NCBI GenBank assembly: GCA_024138025.1
Contig: JAMXBD010002236.1
Location: 157,405-221,404 of the forward strand
From: Combretum micranthum
Taxonomy: Eukaryota; Streptophyta; Magnoliopsida; Myrtales; Combretaceae
Reading direction: 5' to 3'
Length of the DNA stretch: 64,000 nucleotides
Shown here: positions 59,023 through 64,000 of the stretch, one piece after another
Numbering within the stretch: the first letter of the stretch is position 1
Layout: the number at the start of each line of letters is the position of its first letter
Program-made: the position numbers and the translations under genes
The notes under the pieces: model-generated
Databases searched by the model: none
Seen by the model: the letters and a program-made list of their open reading frames with translations, nothing else
What the model was told of the DNA's origin: nothing

Positions 59023-59136
59023 AAAGTACTTGATTTATATGGCAGAATATGCACTATAATGTGGTATATATAGAAGGGTGGATGTTTTGCTTCTTATAGC
59101 AAAAATGAACCAGATATAGAAATGATCATTGGAAAC

Positions 59137-59199
59137 TTGGTCTTTCAGAGACTGATCAATTGCTAAACTTGTGACAATTGCTTTTAAGAGCTCTTCATC
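59137..59199 (-). other. Possible exon fragment with a UIM-like motif
   Basis: The minus strand encodes DEELLKAIVTSLAIDQSLKDQ, which fits the ubiquitin-interacting-motif pattern (acidic triplet, hydrophobic, Ala, Ser) except at its last acidic position. The upstream sequence is pyrimidine-rich, like a 3' splice region, and GT follows the CAA codon. No other exon is recognised, so it may be coincidence or a gene relic. Confidence 0.2.
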
Positions 59200-59394
59200 T
59201 TGTGGTTGAGGAAGCAATAAGAAGGAGGTATGATGAGCCAACATATCTATGTTCTAACATGCATATTGTCAGGCCAGTTTGTCTAATTCCATTAAAAGCT
59301 CGATCGTATTCAAGTCTCACAACACATAGAGACATCGCACTTCCAGCCCAATCGCTGCTTACCCCATCGTCTTATCCAAATCAATCGACCCCGT

Positions 59395-59470
59395 CTTTGT
59401 CTCTTCCCCAAGATATGTTTATAAAACTCAATCATGATGCATCTCTTTACTCTGGCTCAAGGAAGGCTAC
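59395..59470 (+). pseudogene. Possible LINE RNase H fragment
   Basis: The plus strand encodes PQDMFIKLNHDASLYSG, similar to the start of the RNase H domain of plant non-LTR elements (P..G..KLN.DAS). Frame is lost soon after. It lies just before the 5' part of the LINE below and may be the tail of another copy. Confidence 0.25.
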
Positions 59471-59872
59471 CCTGATTCTGGTATGTCTCTCTTTTGGAGA
59501 GTTTTTTCTCTCTGTAGGAGAGTCTTTTCATCCTTGGGGTGACTTGTACTTCTCCTGGGGAGTTAGAATTGCTTTGCTGGAATTAGTTGCTTTTTTCTGC
59601 TCTATGCTAGTTTCCTGTCCTTTCATATCTAATCCCCCTTCCCCTTTCACTCTGTTTGATTTGTTGCCCCTGTATCCCTTGTCCTTGGGCTGTTTTTTCT
59701 GTACGACTGATCCTCTTTTTTGATTTTCTTCCTTTTTGCTTCTCCCCTCTGATCTTCCTCCCCTGTTTTTCCCGCTTATGGTGTTCTTGCCTGATCCGCT
59801 ATATCTTATCTTTTCTTCTCGATTCTGACTTTGTTTACATTGACTTTGCGTTTTGTCCTGCTTACTAGGTCT

Positions 59873-60720
59873 ATGGAAGCATCCTTCAACTGTTCTCCCC
59901 ATGATAGTCCAATGACTGATGAAGTGTACCTGGAGGATCCACATGAAGATAACCAACAAAACAAAAAGGAAGCTAAGGAGGTTGTAGCTGTGGTTGAAAT
60001 CATCACGGATAAAAGCCTGAATAAGAATGCTGTTAGTAATATCCTCAAAAATTTGTGGAAAGGTTATGGAGTAAAAGCCATAAACAACATGGAAGCCAAC
60101 CTATACCTTATAAGCATCAAATCACAACTGCACCTCTTCAAGATAATGGAAGAAAGTCCTTGGTCGGTTATGGGCCATAGCTTGATAGTAGAGGAATGGC
60201 ATGGAAATATGAGAATAGATGAAATCCCCTTGAATATGATGGTGGGTTGGATTCAGATTCATGGGCTTCGTTTAAACCACATGACGATAACAGGAGCAAA
60301 GATGATTGGAATGAAAATAGGAGAGGTGATGGAAGTTGAACCTATAAGCTCGGATAGAGGAGAACGAAGAGCTTTTCTTAGAGTAAGAGTTAAGTTCCCA
60401 GTGGATATTCCTCTAAAAGCAAGTATATGGGTAAATAATGGAAAAGGAAAAAATATAGAGTTTTTCTGAATATGAGAAACTGAATGATTGTTGCTTTAAT
60501 TGTGGGAGGCTGGGGCATCGGAACAAGAACTGTGAATTTGGTAGTAGTAACGAAGAGGGGATTGGTCCTGAACTAAGGGCAAAAGGTACAAAAACATGGA
60601 GGAGGGAGGACCAAGAAGAAGGGAGGGTGGAGAAAGACTTTGAGAATATTATTTCCATAGGTAAGAAGAACAATGTTTGCTCACCGAATCCAAGTCCACC
60701 AATCCGCAGCCCTGTTTAAG
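59873..60720 (+). pseudogene. LINE ORF1: DUF4283 and CCHC zinc knuckle
   Basis: Starts at ATG 59873 (MEASFNCSPHDSP) and is open to a TGA at 60467-60469. The middle (about residues 50-190) is the DUF4283 fold, with KNLWKGYGVKAINNME, SPWSVMGHSLIVEEW and WIQIHGLRL segments. A one-base loss in a T run near 60460 shifts the frame. The next frame carries the zinc knuckle CFNCGRLGHRNKNC (60492-60533) and runs to a stop near 60720. ORF1 proteins bind the LINE RNA. Start upstream of 59873 is not needed since the first ATG with family-like sequence is here. Confidence 0.8.
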
Positions 60721-61409
60721 TTTACCATCCAACCAAGATAAATTGAGCTCTCAACCAATGCTCTACTCTGTTCCCAAAGATCCAAAGACCCACAAACCCC
60801 AATCTCAATTAATTTTCTCCCATCCTTTCTTGGCAACTTCTCTAAACTCCCCTCTATGCATTCCCAGCCTTTGACCGAACCCATGTTCCCCCCTCTAAAA
60901 CAACCTCCCTATTGGCCCTCCTCGTCACCAAAACAAGTTGAGGTTTGCGAGCTGGAATTCAACATATCTTCACGGGTGGAACCTAAACCTACACAACCCT
61001 ATACAAACCTCTGTTAATTCGTATGTAACCCGAATGAGCTATTCATGGACATGGAATGTCTATCCATTAAGAGGATAGGAGAAGAGTTGGAGGTGAACAA
61101 ACTGAAAAAGGCTAAGAAAGGGATCCTGAAGAACGCGAAGTACAAGGAGGAGTTGCTATTTCTAGAGGAAGTTGAAGAGGAAAGTATGGAAAATCTATCC
61201 AACGGCTCCAAGAATCAGTTGAAGGCAAAGAAAGGAAAGAGTAATATGTTGAAAGCCCAGATCATGAAAAAGAGAGGTGTCACAAGAAAACTTAGGAAGG
61301 AGTTTAAAATTACAACTTGTGCTGAGATTAATGAGTAGTTTGATGTCCCGATTGAATCTAGAGACTTTATAGGTGGTGGTGGCTGGCCTTCAACAGCCAC
61401 ACGGGAGCC
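60721..61409 (+). other. ORF1 tail / inter-ORF region of the LINE
   Basis: Proline-rich then lysine/glutamate-rich coding-like pieces (for example 61045-61338) continue in shifted frames from ORF1, as expected for the variable ORF1 C-terminus. No separate gene. Confidence 0.5.
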
Positions 61410-62160
61410 ATGAGCTTCTTTTGCTGGAACTGTCAAGGGATTGGGCCTCCGAGACAGTTCGCAACCTAAAAGGCCTTGTTTGTAAATACAATCTAGTTTG
61501 GTTTTCCTTATGGAAACAAAAAATAAAGAAAGTTTTTTGGAAAGATTAGGAGTAGACTCCGTTTTGGGGGCAGCTTCTATGTGAATCGTAGAGGTCTTGC
61601 TGGTGGGCTTGCTTTGTGGTGGAATGACAGTTTGAAAGTGGATATAGTCAACCAATCGGATTTCTTCATTGACTCTCAAATTTTCTGGGAAGATGGAAAT
61701 AGAATTGGCTATGTGACCTGGGTCCATTCACCCACGGATTACCATCAAAAGAAAGCTATCTGGAACTCCCTAACAGATATAGCTAAAAGTCGGGATGTAT
61801 GGTTGTGTGTTGGGACTTCAATGCTATCCTATGTGAACATGAAAAGGAAGGAGGAAGAAGTGTGGATAGAAGAACTATGAGGGGTTTTAGAGATTTTTTG
61901 GAGGAATCAGCCCTCCAGGATCTGGGTTTTAGTGGACCAAAGTTCACGTGGAGTAACAAAAGGAAAGGAGTGGATCTGGTTAGGGAAAGACTGGATAGAG
62001 GAGTAGCTTCGGTTGGATGGATTGAAAACGTTCCCAATTGCAGAGTGGAACACATCCCTTCGAGCACGTCTGATCATGCTTTGCTACTGGTAAATCTGGT
62101 CAAGGAAGGAAGAAAGCAGTCTAGAAATTTCAGATTTGAGAATATGTGGCTAACTTGAAT
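61410..62160 (+). pseudogene. LINE ORF2 endonuclease domain
   Basis: Starts MSFFCWNCQGIG (ATG 61410), the conserved start of APE-type endonucleases. After a frame change comes LVFLMETKNKESF with the catalytic Glu. GGLALWWND, a DFNAIL motif (after another shift at about 61808), a FTWSNKR segment and TSDHALLL (with the catalytic His) follow in order. This enzyme nicks target DNA. At least three frame breaks disable it. Confidence 0.85.
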
Positions 62161-64000
62161 GAGTGTAAAAGATAATAGATAATTCATGGAGGAGGGATAA
62201 TAGAGGTGATATCTGGAAATCCTTGCTCCAAAATCTCGATTTATGCAAGGATAACCTAAGGAGATGGAGTGTGAAAAATTTCCCAAATAATAGAATTCAA
62301 ATTGACAATGTCTTACAAAAGCTGTCAAACATCCAGAAGGACCCAAATGGAGTGGATTTGGAGGAGGAAGAAAAGCTTTTTGGTGAGCTTAATGGACTCT
62401 GGGAAAGAGAAGAAAAATTCTGGCATCAAAGAGCTAAAGTCAAATGGCTGAATTGGGGAGACAGAAACACCTCCTTCTTCCATCAATCTACAATGATTAG
62501 AAGAAACAAAAATAGAGTGATGAGACTGAAGGATAGGGAAGGAAAGTGATAAGGATGAAGAAGGAATAGCTCAAGAATTCTCAGATCACTTCAGGAAGCT
62601 ATACGATGTAGAGGTAGAAAGAAATGATAGAAGCTGTCTGGAATGGATAGAAAAAAAGGTGAATGAGGACATGAATAGAAGCCTATGTAGGGAAGTAGAG
62701 GAGGGGAAATTAAAGAGGCTGTTTGGCAAATGGGAGGTTTAAAGGCTCCAGGACCAAATGGGTTCTCAGGAATCTTTTACCAGAGCTCTTGGACTATCAT
62801 TGGGGAATCGTTATTGATGCGGTCAAAGACTTTTTTGTCTCAGGTTCGTTTCCCCCCTTCCTGAACAATACGATCTGGTTCTTATCCCAAAAATCCATAG
62901 CCCTCAAAATGTCTCTCACTTTCGGCCTATTAGTCTGTGTAACTTTTTATACAAAATCATCTCTAAGATATTAGTGAATAGGTTGAAACCTTTCTTAAGG
63001 AACCTTATCTCTGAATATCAAACTGCTTTCACATCTGGTAGAATGATCCATGACAACATCATCATTGCTCATGAAGCTTTCCATTTTCTAAAAAACAAAA
63101 AGAAAAAAAAAGGTTTTTGTGCCCTAAAAGTTGATATGAATAAAGCTTACGACAGAGTGAATGGAGTTTTCTGAGAAATGTGTTAGCTAAATACGGTTTT
63201 GAAGGAAAATGGATAAATTGGGTCATGTCCTGTGTTACAACAGTACATTTCAATGTGATTCTACATGGTAAAAAAGTTTTAGTTTAAACCTAGTAGAGGT
63301 TTAAGACAGGGGATCCCTGTCTCCTTACTTGTTTATCTTGGTGGCAGATGTCCTGTCTCGGGGGATCGAAGAAAGCAAAAAGAGTGGAAAGCTTGTGGGT
63401 CTACAAATAAAACCCAGGTGTCCGGTTCTCTCACACCTCTTTTTTGCAGATGACTCTGTTTTTCACGGAAGCAAGGATGGAGGAAATTGAAGAACTTACC
63501 ATTATCATAGATAAATTCTGCAAATCCTCGAGTCAAAAAGTGAATCTAGAGAAGTCAAGCATTTTTTTCAGCCCCAATACGGATTCCTAGTTGAAACAGA
63601 ACATTGGAAGTAGCTTGGGGATAAAAGTTTCTGAAAATCCAGGGCTATATCTAGGTTTGCCTATGCTGTGGGGACGTTCGAAGTATGAGGCCTTGGGTTT
63701 TGTCAAGGAAAAGGTGGTAAAGAAGCTTAAGGGATGGAAGAAGAACTTGATCACCGAAGCTGGAAGAGAGGTCCTAATCAAGTCTGTGATAGCAACAATT
63801 CCTATGTATTCTATGTCATGTTTTTGTTACCCAGATAAGTGGTGCAAGGATATGAATAGTACTGTTGCCAAATTCTTTTGGGGGCAAAGAAAAGAGGAAA
63901 ACAGAATTCATTGGAAGAGCTGAGGATTCCTATCTAAAGCTAAGGAAGAAGAGGCTTGGGGTTTAAGGACCTCCATCTATTCAACTAGCTTTGTTAACCA
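62161..64000 (+). pseudogene. LINE ORF2 reverse transcriptase, partial
   Basis: The linker FWHQRAKVKWLNWGDRNTSFFH is at 62223-62549. RT motifs follow: GGLKAPGPNGF near 62735, FRPISLCNFLYKI-type sequence near 62920, SEYQTAFTSGRMIHDNI and ALKVDMNKAYDRV (63008-63165). The catalytic (F)ADD box is at about 63446-63457. GLPMLWGRSKYEALGF and LIKSVIATIPMYSMSCF (63591-63923) come after. Frameshifts, stops and lost bases occur between blocks. The sequence runs off the window before the end of ORF2. Confidence 0.85.

Larger units (their letters stand above)
59441..64000 (+). mobile_element. L1-type LINE, 5' part, cut by window end
   Basis: A T/C-rich, less AT-rich 5' region (about 59441-59872) leads to ORF1 (DUF4283 plus zinc knuckle) and ORF2 (endonuclease then reverse transcriptase), the plant L1 order. 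Several frameshifts and stops show that it is inactive. The 3' end with poly-A lies beyond 64000; the 5' end is approximate and its target duplication cannot be checked here. Confidence 0.85.

Noticed and set aside
59178..59723. 181-codon plus frame as a gene
   Set aside because: It runs across the boundary between an RNase H-like scrap and the T/C-rich LINE 5' region and matches no family as a whole.
60681..61727. Minus-strand frames across the LINE
   Set aside because: Antisense shadows of ORF1 and endonuclease coding sequence.

Overview
This is AT-rich plant nuclear DNA, almost certainly from a eudicot. The evidence is one intact plant-specific gene (a DUF4408/DUF761 membrane protein, minus strand 7186-8229) in a sea of plant transposable elements: Ty1/copia, Ty3/gypsy (Athila-like and Tat/Ogre-like), an L1-type LINE, MULE- and hAT-type DNA elements and microsatellites. 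There is no rRNA, CRISPR or organellar gene block. The species cannot be named from the sequence. Many six-frame ORFs begin at TTG or GTG and are chance or repeat-driven.

Layout. 1-7185: mostly non-coding, with a degenerate hAT-like element (840-1521), two MULE-type MITEs (2212-2586, 4132-4392), a hexanucleotide microsatellite and an unrecognised coding-like fragment near 6.5 kb. 7186-8229: the DUF4408/DUF761 gene. 8796-9568: a MULE-type foldback MITE with a 10-bp target duplication, upstream of that gene.

9940-28156: a decayed copia element on the minus strand (5' LTR 27020-28156, Met-type PBS 27005-27017, gag, integrase, RT/RNase H, 3' LTR 9940-11023). Its integrase is split by a plus-strand solo LTR (13786-15557, 5-bp duplication GTATA). 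Its gag is split by a plus-strand LTR element (17788-26732, 5-bp duplication ATAGC) that carries no visible gag-pol. That element instead has a 36-bp array, a 108-bp higher-order array of hairpins, and a tRNA-like A-box/B-box module in both LTRs.

28170-31453: a 3.3-kb MULE-type element with long terminal inverted repeats. 31738-34364: an LTR-like non-coding repeat, with a diverged relative at 51356-54900. 34370-43796: a full-length, defective Athila-like gypsy element (5-bp duplication ACCTT). 43802-47923: LTR remnant, two inverted MITE copies, a 146-codon orphan ORF and a hAT-like MITE. 49625-49871: an 83-bp triplication. 58240-59022: hAT-like element. 59441-64000: the 5' part of an L1-type LINE (gag-like ORF1, endonuclease, reverse transcriptase), cut by the window end.

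There is no operon-like cooperation among genes. What stands out is repeat structure: several elements carry arrays of short stem-loops whose arms differ between units yet remain complementary. The best examples are 23586-24690 (constant inner stem and loop, three different outer stems) and 14852-15130 (hairpins in the predicted transcribed part of a solo LTR). I propose these as the signals most worth testing. All similarity and divergence statements are by-eye estimates.
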